DNA of 64,000 bases from CBDBND01 sp965207985 (lineage in GTDB: Bacteria; Pseudomonadota; Alphaproteobacteria; Rhodospirillales; Rhodospirillaceae). A model generated the notes under the pieces. That model saw only the letters and a program-made list of their open reading frames with translations, did not search any database and had not been told where the DNA came from. The stretch covers positions 682,001-746,000 of the forward strand of contig CBDBND010000035.1 in NCBI GenBank assembly GCA_965207985.1, read 5' to 3'. The number at the start of each line of letters is the position of its first letter. The first letter of the stretch is position 1. Shown here piece after piece: positions 1-8,663 of this stretch. The translations under genes and the position numbers were made by a program.

Positions 1-2
1 GC

Positions 3-407
3 GATATGCGCTGGGAAGATCATCCCACAACCAATGGTGTTCGAATCAAACCTCTAGTGGAGGATCCAGGCCGGGGCTTCCGTTCAAATCTTCTATGGCT
101 ACCACCGGGATGGACCACGGAGGACGACCCCAATTTCGCCCGTGCCTACTATTACGAAAAAGAACTGGAAATCAATTTCGTCGTCGGTGAGATGTCCGTC
201 CAGGCATATCGCTCACCGGAACGAAAAAGCGAACGGATGACACTTGGCCAGTACGGTTATTTCGAAAAGGGCCCAAATTGCATTACCGGGCTTGCCGAAG
301 ACCAGCCCATCGGTCGCTTTGGCTGCGTGTGGCTGCAGGTGACTTATAGCGACGGGGCAAGTGGTGCCATTTCGGATCAGGCCATTGGTGATCCTGTTTA
401 TGTATAG
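3..407 (+). CDS. Bicupin-like protein, C-terminal part (cut by window edge)
   Basis: The frame is open to the left window edge, so the Met codon at 6 is probably internal. The opening residues (MRWEDHPTTNGVRIKPL) line up with the middle of the next gene (MEWDESLTDPKFAGGTAIKPL), which has two cupin halves; this fragment therefore matches the second half of a paralogous bicupin. The beta-rich segment with ELEINFVVGEMSV and a GYFEKGP turn fits a cupin barrel. The substrate is unknown. The next gene starts 97 bp downstream on the same strand, so the two look like tandem paralogues. Confidence 0.6.
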   Translation, partial: DMRWEDHPTTNGVRIKPLVEDPGRGFRSNLLWLPPGWTTEDDPNFARAYYYEKELEINFVVGEMSVQAYRSPERKSERMTLGQYGYFEKGPNCITGLAEDQPIGRFGCVWLQVTYSDGASGAISDQAIGDPVYV

Positions 408-504
408 CGTTTGAACTGCTGCTGAAAAACCGGCAGGCCGTTGCGCCTGCGTCTCCCCTCCTCCATAGTCGCGGCAAAACGATAACGGACGGAGGGAACG
501 TTAG

Positions 505-1350
505 ATGGTGCGGTCGCACATTCTTTTTATTCAGGCGCAGGACATCCCCTGGCAGCAGGGTCTCTACGGATCGGGCCGGGACGATGTGGAGATGAAGACC
601 CTCTCCATCGACGAGGCCGGCACGGATTCCACCACCATCATCCGCTATCCCAAAGGCTGGAACCGCACAGAACCGGAACATGTCACCGCCCATGAAGAGT
701 TTTTGGTGCTGGATGGTTCCATCACCATCAACGGCCAAACCTACACCACTCATCAATATGGATTTCTCCCTGCAGGTTACACGCGTGAACGGGCGTCTTC
801 GGAACAAGGCGCGGTCTTGCTCACCACCTTCGCCGACAAGCCGGAAGTGAAAACCGGCGCTGGGCCAGAGTTCGATGAAAAACTGCTCATCCCTTTTGTC
901 GATCCGTTGACCATGGAATGGGACGAAAGCTTGACTGATCCCAAATTCGCCGGCGGTACCGCCATCAAACCGTTGCGCAACGATCCGTACACCGGTGAGC
1001 AGTCGTTTCTTTATTGCACCCGGCCGCACCGGGTGCCCGCCGGCATGTTGAAACCCAAATGGACCCATCCCATGATCGAAGAGGTATTCTGCATCGACGG
1101 GGAATACGTATGGGGCGACTGCGGCCGCATGGGCCCGGGCGGATATTGCTGGTGGGTGGAAGGCGTATACCACGGCCCGGCGGGATCGGAAGTGGGCTAT
1201 CACCTCTGGGTGCGCACGGTGAATGGCCCCCTGGCCAACATCGTCGACGACGAGAAACTGCCCTTCTCTTGGGACCCGCCTTTCAATCCGTCTCTGCCCA
1301 ATGATCTCAAAAAGATCGCCAAGCCCTACGTGCGGCCACCGAATTATTGA
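505..1350 (+). CDS. Bicupin domain protein (281 aa)
   Basis: Two cupin-like halves are visible. The first, around residues 40-110, contains HVTAHEEFLVLDGSITINGQ followed by YGFLPAGYTRERASS, the usual metal-site strand pair with an H-x-x-x-E-E arrangement. The second, around residues 165-250, contains THPMIEEVFCIDGEYVWGD and GGYCWWVEGVYHGPAGS. This suggests a small-molecule dioxygenase, isomerase or sensor fold; nothing identifies the substrate. ATG 505 follows a GGAGGGAACG ribosome-binding site. The TGA stop overlaps or abuts the next gene, so these are probably co-transcribed. Confidence 0.7.
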   Translation: MVRSHILFIQAQDIPWQQGLYGSGRDDVEMKTLSIDEAGTDSTTIIRYPKGWNRTEPEHVTAHEEFLVLDGSITINGQTYTTHQYGFLPAGYTRERASSEQGAVLLTTFADKPEVKTGAGPEFDEKLLIPFVDPLTMEWDESLTDPKFAGGTAIKPLRNDPYTGEQSFLYCTRPHRVPAGMLKPKWTHPMIEEVFCIDGEYVWGDCGRMGPGGYCWWVEGVYHGPAGSEVGYHLWVRTVNGPLANIVDDEKLPFSWDPPFNPSLPNDLKKIAKPYVRPPNY

Positions 1351-1361
1351 GGCCGAACACG

Positions 1362-1802
1362 GTGGACGTCGTCAGAGAATACATTGAATTGACGCCAGGC
1401 TCCGAGGAAGAAGCCGCCTTTAAGGTGATCGAAAGCGTCTATGAAGCCTACCGCACTTTCCAACCGGACAAGATCGAAGACGTGCAGCTACCCGATTATT
1501 CCGTATGGGACGGTACGTTGCCTCAGCTCTTTAAGTCCCTGGCTGAAGTGAAGACGTTCCACAAGAAAGACCAGGAAAATACCAAAGCTCGTGGACCCTT
1601 TTCCTTTGAACTCCGACCTCTACGCATCGACATCAACGGCGACTGGGCGTTGGTGCTGTGCCATATGTACGCCGAATGGCAGGACCCAAACGGTCTGGCC
1701 CTGCACATGCGCTTGACCGACGTTATGAAAAAAGTAGACGGCACGTGGAGAATGTATCACCACCACGAAAGCCAAGAACCGGACGGCTATACGCATATAT
1801 AG
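1362..1802 (+). CDS. SnoaL/NTF2-like small protein
   Basis: A protein of about 146 residues with the alpha+beta cone layout of the NTF2/SnoaL superfamily: an N-terminal helix (AAFKVIESVYEAYRTF), then LRIDINGDWALVLCHMYAEW and the closing strand TDVMKKVDGTWRMYHHHES, which matches the usual 'vfrkedGkWrivh.H.S' ending. Members act as polyketide cyclases, isomerases or ketosteroid-type enzymes, or only bind ligands. GTG 1362 is preferred because GAGG lies 9 nt upstream; a TTG at 1347 overlapping the stop of the previous gene is the alternative. It is probably translationally coupled to the bicupin gene. Confidence 0.6.
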   Translation: MDVVREYIELTPGSEEEAAFKVIESVYEAYRTFQPDKIEDVQLPDYSVWDGTLPQLFKSLAEVKTFHKKDQENTKARGPFSFELRPLRIDINGDWALVLCHMYAEWQDPNGLALHMRLTDVMKKVDGTWRMYHHHESQEPDGYTHI

Positions 1803-1883
1803 TGTTTCTGTGAGAGTCACATTGCTGGGATTCAATTGCGGTGACGTGTTAGGCTCAACCAACCCATTTTCGTGAGGCTCCCG

Positions 1884-3065
1884 ATGACCCAACAGCGTCA
1901 ACACGACTTTCTCGTGACCGGCAATCATGATGATTACAACCGGCAGAGTTACATCTCGAATATGCGATTGCACATCTTGGTGGACATTGCCGGTGGCATG
2001 GAAGACGTCTACGAGCACCGGGTGAAGCCGGCCATGGTGAAAGATACCGGGCGTGAGCCGGACGATGGCCGTTCCGTCACCAAGGCAATGATGAAAGACC
2101 CTTACGGCAAAACCTGGGCGGCCATGATTCATACCTGTCAGGAAATGATTTGGGAGTCCGTGGCCGCTGGGATTGAACGGAATCAACCGGACCTCAATGA
2201 CCGTATCAAAGCTCTGCAACCATCCCTCGGGTCCATGTCGCTTGACGATGATCTGGAAGTTCCACGCTACATCACCGCCAGTGACATTCACCTCATGCCT
2301 GGCAATTACCACACCGAAAGACAGCAGGACGGCGTATCCCAAGGAGCACTCTTCGACCGAGGTCTGTATGTCTTTCAGTCAGGTTTTGCCGGACCCGATT
2401 GTGATTCCAACGGTCGCACCGGTGCAGAACTGATCAAACACGCCTGGCCCGATTTCAAGCCTCAGAAAATACTCGACCTCGGCTGCACCGTCGGCAACAA
2501 CACGTTGCCCTATGTCGATGTGTTTCCAGATGCCGAATTGCATGCCATCGATGTCGCTGCCCCGTGTGTCCGATATGCTCATGCACGCGCTGAAGCGCTC
2601 GGCAAGGCTGCACATTTTCATCAAATGGATGCAGAACACTTGTCCTTCGAGGACAAGAGTTTCGATCTGGTCGTATCGTGCATTTTATTCCACGAAACAT
2701 CGCGGACGGCAGTTGATAATATTCTTCGTGAAGCGCACCGGGTGCTCAAGCCGGGCGGATTGATGTTGCATCTTGAAACACCCCGCGCCGTAGAAATGAC
2801 GCCTTATCAGTCATTCCGGCTTGACTGGGACACTTACTACAATAATGAACCCTTTCTTTCGAATTGGATGCGTACGGACATCAAGGCCGCAAGTGTTCGT
2901 GCGGGTTTTGACGAAGATAAATATGTCGCGTTTGTTGTTCCTGACTTTTATTGCGTCAGCGAAGATGAATTTGAAGACTCTATCAGAAGCCAAGACAAGG
3001 CCGACAGCACCGCCGTTCATTGGGGGGAAGCGGTTCAGTGGAGTTTGTACGGCGCCTGGAAATAG
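1884..3065 (+). CDS. Class I SAM-dependent methyltransferase (393 aa)
   Basis: The C-terminal two thirds hold a Rossmann-type methyltransferase: motif I ILDLGCTVGNNTLPYV, acidic strand end LHAIDVAAPCV, then FHQMDAEHLSFEDKSFDLVVSCILFHE (motifs II-III) and EAHRVLKPGG (post III). About 190 residues before it do not resemble the fold and may be a substrate domain; I do not recognise them. ATG 1884 is chosen over GTG 1872 because GAGG lies just upstream. It sits between the SnoaL-like gene and an SDR on the same strand, consistent with one small-molecule pathway. The substrate is unknown. Confidence 0.8.
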   Translation: MTQQRQHDFLVTGNHDDYNRQSYISNMRLHILVDIAGGMEDVYEHRVKPAMVKDTGREPDDGRSVTKAMMKDPYGKTWAAMIHTCQEMIWESVAAGIERNQPDLNDRIKALQPSLGSMSLDDDLEVPRYITASDIHLMPGNYHTERQQDGVSQGALFDRGLYVFQSGFAGPDCDSNGRTGAELIKHAWPDFKPQKILDLGCTVGNNTLPYVDVFPDAELHAIDVAAPCVRYAHARAEALGKAAHFHQMDAEHLSFEDKSFDLVVSCILFHETSRTAVDNILREAHRVLKPGGLMLHLETPRAVEMTPYQSFRLDWDTYYNNEPFLSNWMRTDIKAASVRAGFDEDKYVAFVVPDFYCVSEDEFEDSIRSQDKADSTAVHWGEAVQWSLYGAWK

Positions 3066-3166
3066 ACTTTTCCGTTGATTTAACGACGATCAATCAGTGT
3101 AAGCAGACAAGGCCGCCATAGAGCGCCTTGGGTCAAACTTTGTTTTCTAGATGAGGTGACTACAGT

Positions 3167-3883
3167 ATGCCAACGATGTTGATTACCGGTGCGAACCGGG
3201 GCTTGGGACTCAATTTGCTCAAACTCTATGACGCGGAAGGCTGGATCATACACGCCTGCTGCCGTAATCCTGAACAAGCCGACGAACTGAAAGCCGTTGC
3301 CGATAATTCCGATGGCCGTATCACGCTTCACAGTCTTGATGTGGAAGATCCGGGCTCCATTACCGCTTTAAAAAAGGAAGTAGGCGACACCCCCATCGAC
3401 ATGCTGGTCAACATGGCGGGGTATCTCGGGGAAAAAGCACTTGTGGAACCCGGTGGTCTCCAGCCGTTCGGTGAGACCGATTACGACATTATGGAAAAAG
3501 CCTATCGCATCAATTGCATGGGTCCGCTGCGCATGTGCGAAACTTTTGTCGACAATGTCGAGGCCAGCGACTTACAACGGATCATTAACGTCTCCAGCAT
3601 TGTCGGCTCCATCGGTAACGACAAGTTCGGTAATTTCTATATGTACCGGCCGAGTAAAACGGCCCTCAACGCCATCACCCATGCCATGTCAATCAATTTG
3701 AAGGATCGCGGCATCACTGTCATCCCGTTCCATCCCGGATTTACCAAGACCGATATGGGTGGACCGACGGCCGATATTGAGGTCGAAGAAAGCGTCACAG
3801 GTATCAAAGCCGTACTTGATCAGGTGACCTTTGCCGATACGGGCCGCTATCTCACCTGGGAAGGCGGCGAGCTACCCTGGTAA
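3167..3883 (+). CDS. Short-chain dehydrogenase/reductase
   Basis: A classical SDR of 238 aa. The nucleotide-binding TGANRGLG is at residues 7-14, an Asp-containing LDVEDPG strand follows, and NMAGYLG takes the place of the NNAG motif. The catalytic Ser is in INVSSIVGS and the catalytic Tyr/Lys in the YRPSKTALN segment. It probably reduces or oxidises a carbonyl/alcohol with NAD(P). It begins 101 bp after the methyltransferase on the same strand and converges with the amine oxidase gene, 9 bp beyond its stop. Confidence 0.85.
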   Translation: MPTMLITGANRGLGLNLLKLYDAEGWIIHACCRNPEQADELKAVADNSDGRITLHSLDVEDPGSITALKKEVGDTPIDMLVNMAGYLGEKALVEPGGLQPFGETDYDIMEKAYRINCMGPLRMCETFVDNVEASDLQRIINVSSIVGSIGNDKFGNFYMYRPSKTALNAITHAMSINLKDRGITVIPFHPGFTKTDMGGPTADIEVEESVTGIKAVLDQVTFADTGRYLTWEGGELPW

Positions 3884-3892
3884 GGTTAGCGC

Positions 3893-5335
3893 TTAGATCC
3901 GCTCCAACACTTCAAAGGCCGCTCGCTCGCCGGATTCCATCGCCCCTTCCATGCCGTGATTGGTTTCGGCGGTGTGGGTGCCGCAGAAGTGAATGCGGCC
4001 ATGAGGTTGGGCAAGCACGTTCTTAAACCGGGTCAATTCACCCGGACGCCAGGAAAGAAAATCCGCCCCGCCGGCGAATTCGTCCAATTCCCAAGAGTGC
4101 ACATGAAGCACTTCCAGCTGGTCTTTGGCGGCAGGCCGCGCTTGCTCGATGGCTTTGATCGCGGCCGCGCCGGCGGCTTCGGGCCCGATCCGGTCATAAT
4201 AGCGGCCGAGAAAACCGCGTCCCCAAGCAGTCAGGCTGGTGACCTCTTGGGGAATTTCCGGTACCCGGTTGGGCACCACGAACCCGGCCAATCCGTCCGT
4301 CCACATGTAACCGGGCAATCCGTCGTCTTCCCAGAATGGACGCTTGGCAATCATATGTATTTGCGTGCATGGGCAGTAGACCACGCTGTTGATGGCTTCG
4401 CCCTGCAGTCCGGGAACGATGGGATCCACGGCAATGTGACGCAACACCGGAACCGGTACGGAACAAATGACAAAGCCGGCACGATAGCGGGTGCCATCCG
4501 AACACTGCACGTCGACACCATCGGGTTCTGAGCGCAGGCCAGTGACCTTTTTGTTGAACTGGATGTCGCTCTTGATTTGTCCAGCGAGCCCTTCCGGGAC
4601 ACGCATGTTGCCGCCGTCACCGATGAACATGCGCCGCTCAAGACTCACTTGCTGACGGACAAAGAAGTCACTGGCAAACATTTGCAGCAGAGACGCATCA
4701 TGGGCCGACATGCCGTAAATTACATTGGTGTTGTAAGCGAGTTCGATAGCCTCTTCGCTCGCCCCCTGTTCACGGAGAAAGTCATAGACAGAGGAGTCGT
4801 ATTGGGCGAACGCTGGGTCGTGGATGTCTTCCAAAGAGGTGAGTGGATTGTTGGGGCTTAGGATGCGCGGTACATAGGCCCATGGCATTGTTTCGCGATG
4901 TTCGTCCGGCAATACGTTGCGCGATGACGATGGCCAGTCTTCCGGATTCACCGGCGCATTGTCGAGGACAAGAGTTTTTGTTCTGTTGAGGGTGGCCCGC
5001 GGTAAGTGATCAACCAGTTCTATGTCAAACCGCTCGGCCGCGTCCTTGATCCGCGCGTAGGCCCCGAGAATGGCATTGGCCCCAGCTTCCGGACTGCCCG
5101 GAACGTGATCAAGACTGTAGACCCGGCCACCGACCCGGTTGCGGCCTTCAAGCAGAGAGACGGTCAGCCCCTGTTCTTCCAGCAACAGCGTGGCATTGAG
5201 TCCGGAAAGCCCAGCCCCGATGACGACCACATCCGAAGTCGTCTGTGACCGTGCACGCCGGGGTGTAATGGAAACGAGTGCCGTTGCGGCAGCTGCCATC
5301 AATGACGACCGGCGGGAGAGCCATGGTTTCCTCAC
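3893..5335 (-). CDS. Tat-exported flavin monoamine oxidase-like FAD oxidoreductase (480 aa)
   Basis: The N-terminus has a twin-arginine signal (WLSRRSSLMAAAATALV). It is followed by the dinucleotide-binding VVVIGAGLSGLNATLLLEE and the second FAD segment EGRNRVGGRVYS typical of monoamine/polyamine oxidases. The C-terminus closes the FAD site with IHFCGTHTAETNHGMEGAMESG. The length fits the family. Folded export to the periplasm with FAD bound is implied by the Tat motif. The start appears to be GTG at 5335 with an AGAGG-like site upstream. The substrate amine cannot be read from sequence. Confidence 0.85.
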   Translation of the reverse strand: MRKPWLSRRSSLMAAAATALVSITPRRARSQTTSDVVVIGAGLSGLNATLLLEEQGLTVSLLEGRNRVGGRVYSLDHVPGSPEAGANAILGAYARIKDAAERFDIELVDHLPRATLNRTKTLVLDNAPVNPEDWPSSSRNVLPDEHRETMPWAYVPRILSPNNPLTSLEDIHDPAFAQYDSSVYDFLREQGASEEAIELAYNTNVIYGMSAHDASLLQMFASDFFVRQQVSLERRMFIGDGGNMRVPEGLAGQIKSDIQFNKKVTGLRSEPDGVDVQCSDGTRYRAGFVICSVPVPVLRHIAVDPIVPGLQGEAINSVVYCPCTQIHMIAKRPFWEDDGLPGYMWTDGLAGFVVPNRVPEIPQEVTSLTAWGRGFLGRYYDRIGPEAAGAAAIKAIEQARPAAKDQLEVLHVHSWELDEFAGGADFLSWRPGELTRFKNVLAQPHGRIHFCGTHTAETNHGMEGAMESGERAAFEVLERI

Positions 5336-5553
5336 GACGCGCCTCTTTCATTTCTGTAAAGGTATAAAAGTATGGCCGATCTGATTTCAGGCAATCAATG
5401 TCGCCTTCGCGCCGATATAAAGAGACGTCCCTCATGCGACCAGGGACACCTTTGTCCATTTTCGGCCATGGCCCAGAATGGAGCGTGCCCGCGCCAAACT
5501 CTCTGCTAAACTCCCGCCATACCAAAGATGAAACACGTTCACCGGAGGGATGC

Positions 5554-6381
5554 ATGCACAAGGACGTTAAGATTAGGCCGTTTTGGTACTCGGATGTCTT
5601 CGTATTCCCAAAGCTAATCACCATTGTTACCACGCTGGATACGGAGGGCCGGGTCAACGCGGCGCCCTATTCCCACATCATGCAGTACGACGTAATGCAG
5701 AAGCAGCCGCGCATCTATCTTGGCTTCCGCAATACCTCCCACACATTTCAAAATATCCGCGACACAGGTGAGTTCGTCATCAACTGCCCTTCTGCCAGTC
5801 ATCTGCAAGACATGATGGAAACGGCCCGATTTCATCCGGAAGGAGTCAACGAACTTGACCATACCTCGTTTACTCAGATGCCCTCCAAACGAGTGAAGCC
5901 GCCGAGTATCGCTGAGTGCAAACAGATCCTTGAGTGCACGGTCGACAAAGTTGTCGATCTGGACGCCTCTCAAGGTCATGTCTTGGGGAATATCGTTTCC
6001 CTCATGGTGGAGGAAGAGTTGGTGGAGATGGATCGGGAAAGCCGTCTGCGTGCGCTGGACCTACCCATTGGATTGGGAGATGAGCGCCGGGTTGACTACT
6101 TCTACTGCCGCTCCGACGACATCTCAAAGTACACCTTGGAAGACATGCCTGACTCAGAAGACGAAGTGGTTGCTTTGAAAACCGGGATGCCTTGGGACGA
6201 CGGCGCCATGAAAGCTTTGAGGCGGGTACCTGCCGGTGTACGCCGCACGGTTATCCGGGCGACCGAAGCGGCGGCCAAGGAAAAAGGAGCGGAAGAAATC
6301 ACCATCGAGCTTTACGGCCAACTTGCCCGGGAAGCGGGCATGGATGATGCAGTATTGGAACGCTTCAAGAGTGGTGGATAA
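5554..6381 (+). CDS. Flavin reductase-like domain fused to PCP_red-like C-terminal domain (275 aa)
   Basis: Residues 1-190 match flavin reductase-like FMN-binding proteins (PFWYSDVFVFPKLITIVTTLD, NAAPYSHIM, IYLGFRNTSHTFQNIRDTGEFVIN). The last 55 residues (MPWDDGAMKALRRVPAGVRR, then ATEAAAKEKGAEEITIEL) resemble the PCP_red module found at the C-terminus of the light-independent protochlorophyllide reductase B subunit. No chlorophyll genes are nearby. ATG 5554 is chosen over an upstream ATG at 5398 because GGAGGG lies directly before it and the extra N-terminus has no domain character. The hydrolase gene follows after 2 bp. Confidence 0.75.
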   Translation: MHKDVKIRPFWYSDVFVFPKLITIVTTLDTEGRVNAAPYSHIMQYDVMQKQPRIYLGFRNTSHTFQNIRDTGEFVINCPSASHLQDMMETARFHPEGVNELDHTSFTQMPSKRVKPPSIAECKQILECTVDKVVDLDASQGHVLGNIVSLMVEEELVEMDRESRLRALDLPIGLGDERRVDYFYCRSDDISKYTLEDMPDSEDEVVALKTGMPWDDGAMKALRRVPAGVRRTVIRATEAAAKEKGAEEITIELYGQLAREAGMDDAVLERFKSGG

Positions 6382-6383
6382 CC

Positions 6384-7286
6384 GTGACGGTCAGGCATGT
6401 CGTTCTCACGCTTTGCACTCTTCTTATCGTCAATAAACCTGTGAGCGCCGCACCCCTAGCGTTTTCTATTGTTGAAGGCGGCGGCGGGATTCCTTTGTCG
6501 GTTGCTCAAACGGGAAATGAGGAGGGCAAAGACATCCTCTTCATTCACGGATTTACACAGAGCTATCTCAGTTGGCAGATGCAATTGGACTCGGGGCTTG
6601 CGGATGAATTTCATCTCACAGCTTTCGACCTCCGCGGCCATGGCGCGTCGGGAAAGCCACATCAGCCCGAGAGTTATCAGTCGTCGCGGTTGTGGGCCAA
6701 TGACGTGCATGCCGTCATTACTCAAAAGTCATGAGATAAGCCGGTTCTGGTGGGTTGGTCGTGGGCCGGTTTCATTATCATGAACTATGTGCGTCACTAC
6801 AGCATCGAAGACATTGCGGCAATCAATCTGGTGGGCGCCAACACGTCGTTGCAGGGACCCGTCCCGCCGCCACCGCCCAAACCCGGGCAATCGACGGCTT
6901 GGCTCGGCCAAATGATGTCCACGGACATCGCAGAGAATTTGCAAGGCGTGACCACCTTCATTGATATGGTCACCACGGACCCCCTACCCCCAGACGTTCG
7001 TCATGCCAACATCGTCTTCAACATGATGACTCCGCCTTACGTACGCCAGGCCATGCTGGGATATCCGGCGGATAACAGTGACCTAGCGGCGAAACTGACG
7101 CTCCCTATCCTGGTCAGCCACGGCACGGAGGATCTCATTGTCAGTTATGACGGCGGGGCGGCGATTTTGGAGGTGCTGCCCAACGGATCACTGTCCACTT
7201 ATGACGGCATCGGCCATGCCCCGTTCATGGAAGACAGCGCGCGATTTAATCTGAAACTGACGGAATTTGTGCGCCGGTTGAATTAG
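6384..7286 (+). pseudogene. Exported alpha/beta hydrolase interrupted by an in-frame TGA
   Basis: One reading frame runs from GTG 6384 to 7286 apart from a single TGA at 6732-6734. Before the stop there is a signal peptide (VVLTLCTLLIVNKPVSAA) and the HG oxyanion region ILFIHGFTQSYLSW. After it, in the same frame, come the nucleophile elbow VLVGWSWAGF, the acid region HGTEDLIV and the catalytic His in GIGHAPFMED. The two halves therefore make one complete 300-residue hydrolase if one codon is restored. I see no hairpin that would suggest selenocysteine. Either a recent nonsense mutation or a sequencing error. Confidence 0.8.
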
Positions 7287-7361
7287 AAGCTTTCATTTAG
7301 GCTTTTTCACGCAAAAGTCATTCTACACGCGCGGTTTGATTAGCCGCCATGAAAGAAGGTG

Positions 7362-8663
7362 CTAATTCATTGGCACGTTGCCGATTTCCGTATATTCGAC
7401 TTCGCGGGACTCGCGGTAAATTAAGCGGTCCCAGCGCACCCGGAACAATTTTATCGGATCCTTCAATCCTTTGAGCTCAAAGGTACCAACCGGTTTGAAC
7501 TGGTCATCCTCGCCCGGCAGCGTGGGGAGGATGATTTCACTCACCCAAATCTTCTCCGCGGGCGCTTCCATGCAAATGCGGGCTGCTGTTTGTACGGCTT
7601 TGCCGAAATAATCGTTTTCCTCGTGAATAGCCTCGCCCTCGTGGATGCCAATGCGGACCTTGAAGGCGGAGTCCGGATTGGCCTGACTGTACAAATCGAT
7701 TTCCTGTTGAATCTGTTGTGCGGCTTCAACTGCTTTTTCCGTCCACCCAAACGTCGCCATGATGCCATTATTGGTCTGCTTAACTTCGCGACCGCTATGT
7801 CGCTCCAAAGCGTTACGAATAATCCTATTATGAACCCTCAAAGTCTTTTGAATGTTTTGCATGCCGAGGTTTTCTTCTGATGCCGTGATTTCGACGATAT
7901 CAGTAAACATAAATGTGTAAATGCTTGGCATATCGACTTCGCCTTCGGCACTGCACCATTCGTCGAGCAAGGCATTCAATTTGTCACTCAACTGTTCTGC
8001 TTCGCTATCGGGCACTTCCTCAGATTCCGTAAGCCGCATCATGGCCAAATCGCCCTCATCGATAAGACGACGGTAATGGAATCGTTCTCCATACTCGTTG
8101 ACGTTATCAAAAAACGAATAAGCGGTTTCTTTGTCAGACTTGGTCAATTGCATGAGCCGGGCAAGGACGGCACGAGCTTCTGGAGATTTCAGTGAATATT
8201 TGCGGCTTAATCGAGAACAAACACCAGCGAAATAGAGGTTAAGACCAAACTTTCCGAAAGGATCGAGGTCGGAATCCCTAATTTCCAGAGCTTCCGTCAC
8301 GGCTTCGATAAGAACTTTCATTTGTCGAAGCAACCCTTCCATCTTGGGACCGGTAAGTGAGACATCTTCGTCACCGACTTCTGATTGGTTCGAAGAGAAA
8401 TCTACATCTAGGTCCGCCTGGGAAGTTTTCAATTCCGCGGGAGTAACAGGATCAGATGCTGCTTCAAAAGGCTCCGCCTCAATCGCGTCGGCTTCAGCGG
8501 CGTCCAATAATTTCTCAGCGGGACCTTTTTCTTCTTCATCTTCGACAGGTGCGAGTATCTGCTGCGGACGGGGACCAGATGGGACAAGCGCACCGCCCCA
8601 CTTTTCCTCTATCGGTGTCTCGACAACGACTGCTTTCGCAATCTTCTTTATCTTGGGCGGCAA
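7362..8663 (-). CDS. Class III adenylate/guanylate cyclase-homology protein (cytoplasmic part)
   Basis: Residues about 1-100 are an acidic, low-complexity linker. About 245-410 form a class III cyclase homology domain: FMFTDIVEIT with the first metal Asp, VKQTNNGIMATF, GIHEGEAIHEENDYFGKAVQTAAR, and FELKGLKDPIKLFRV with the usual base-contacting Lys. The second metal Asp (normally GDG) is Asn here (NNG), and the usual transition-state Asn (VNxAAR) is Gln, so activity is doubtful. The only start available is TTG 8663, which lies inside the upstream membrane reading frame. The two frames together probably formed one membrane-anchored cyclase split by a one-base shift near 8660. Confidence 0.75.
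   Translation of the reverse strand: MPPKIKKIAKAVVVETPIEEKWGGALVPSGPRPQQILAPVEDEEEKGPAEKLLDAAEADAIEAEPFEAASDPVTPAELKTSQADLDVDFSSNQSEVGDEDVSLTGPKMEGLLRQMKVLIEAVTEALEIRDSDLDPFGKFGLNLYFAGVCSRLSRKYSLKSPEARAVLARLMQLTKSDKETAYSFFDNVNEYGERFHYRRLIDEGDLAMMRLTESEEVPDSEAEQLSDKLNALLDEWCSAEGEVDMPSIYTFMFTDIVEITASEENLGMQNIQKTLRVHNRIIRNALERHSGREVKQTNNGIMATFGWTEKAVEAAQQIQQEIDLYSQANPDSAFKVRIGIHEGEAIHEENDYFGKAVQTAARICMEAPAEKIWVSEIILPTLPGEDDQFKPVGTFELKGLKDPIKLFRVRWDRLIYRESREVEYTEIGNVPMN

Noticed and set aside
5398..5553. 52-residue N-terminal extension of the flavin reductase-like protein
   Set aside because: The family N-terminus and GGAGGG both point to ATG 5554; the extension overlaps the divergent promoter region.
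6732..6734. TGA read as selenocysteine in the hydrolase gene
   Set aside because: It lies just before the nucleophile elbow, where the family has no conserved Cys, and no stable hairpin is seen right after the codon. A nonsense mutation or sequencing error is simpler.
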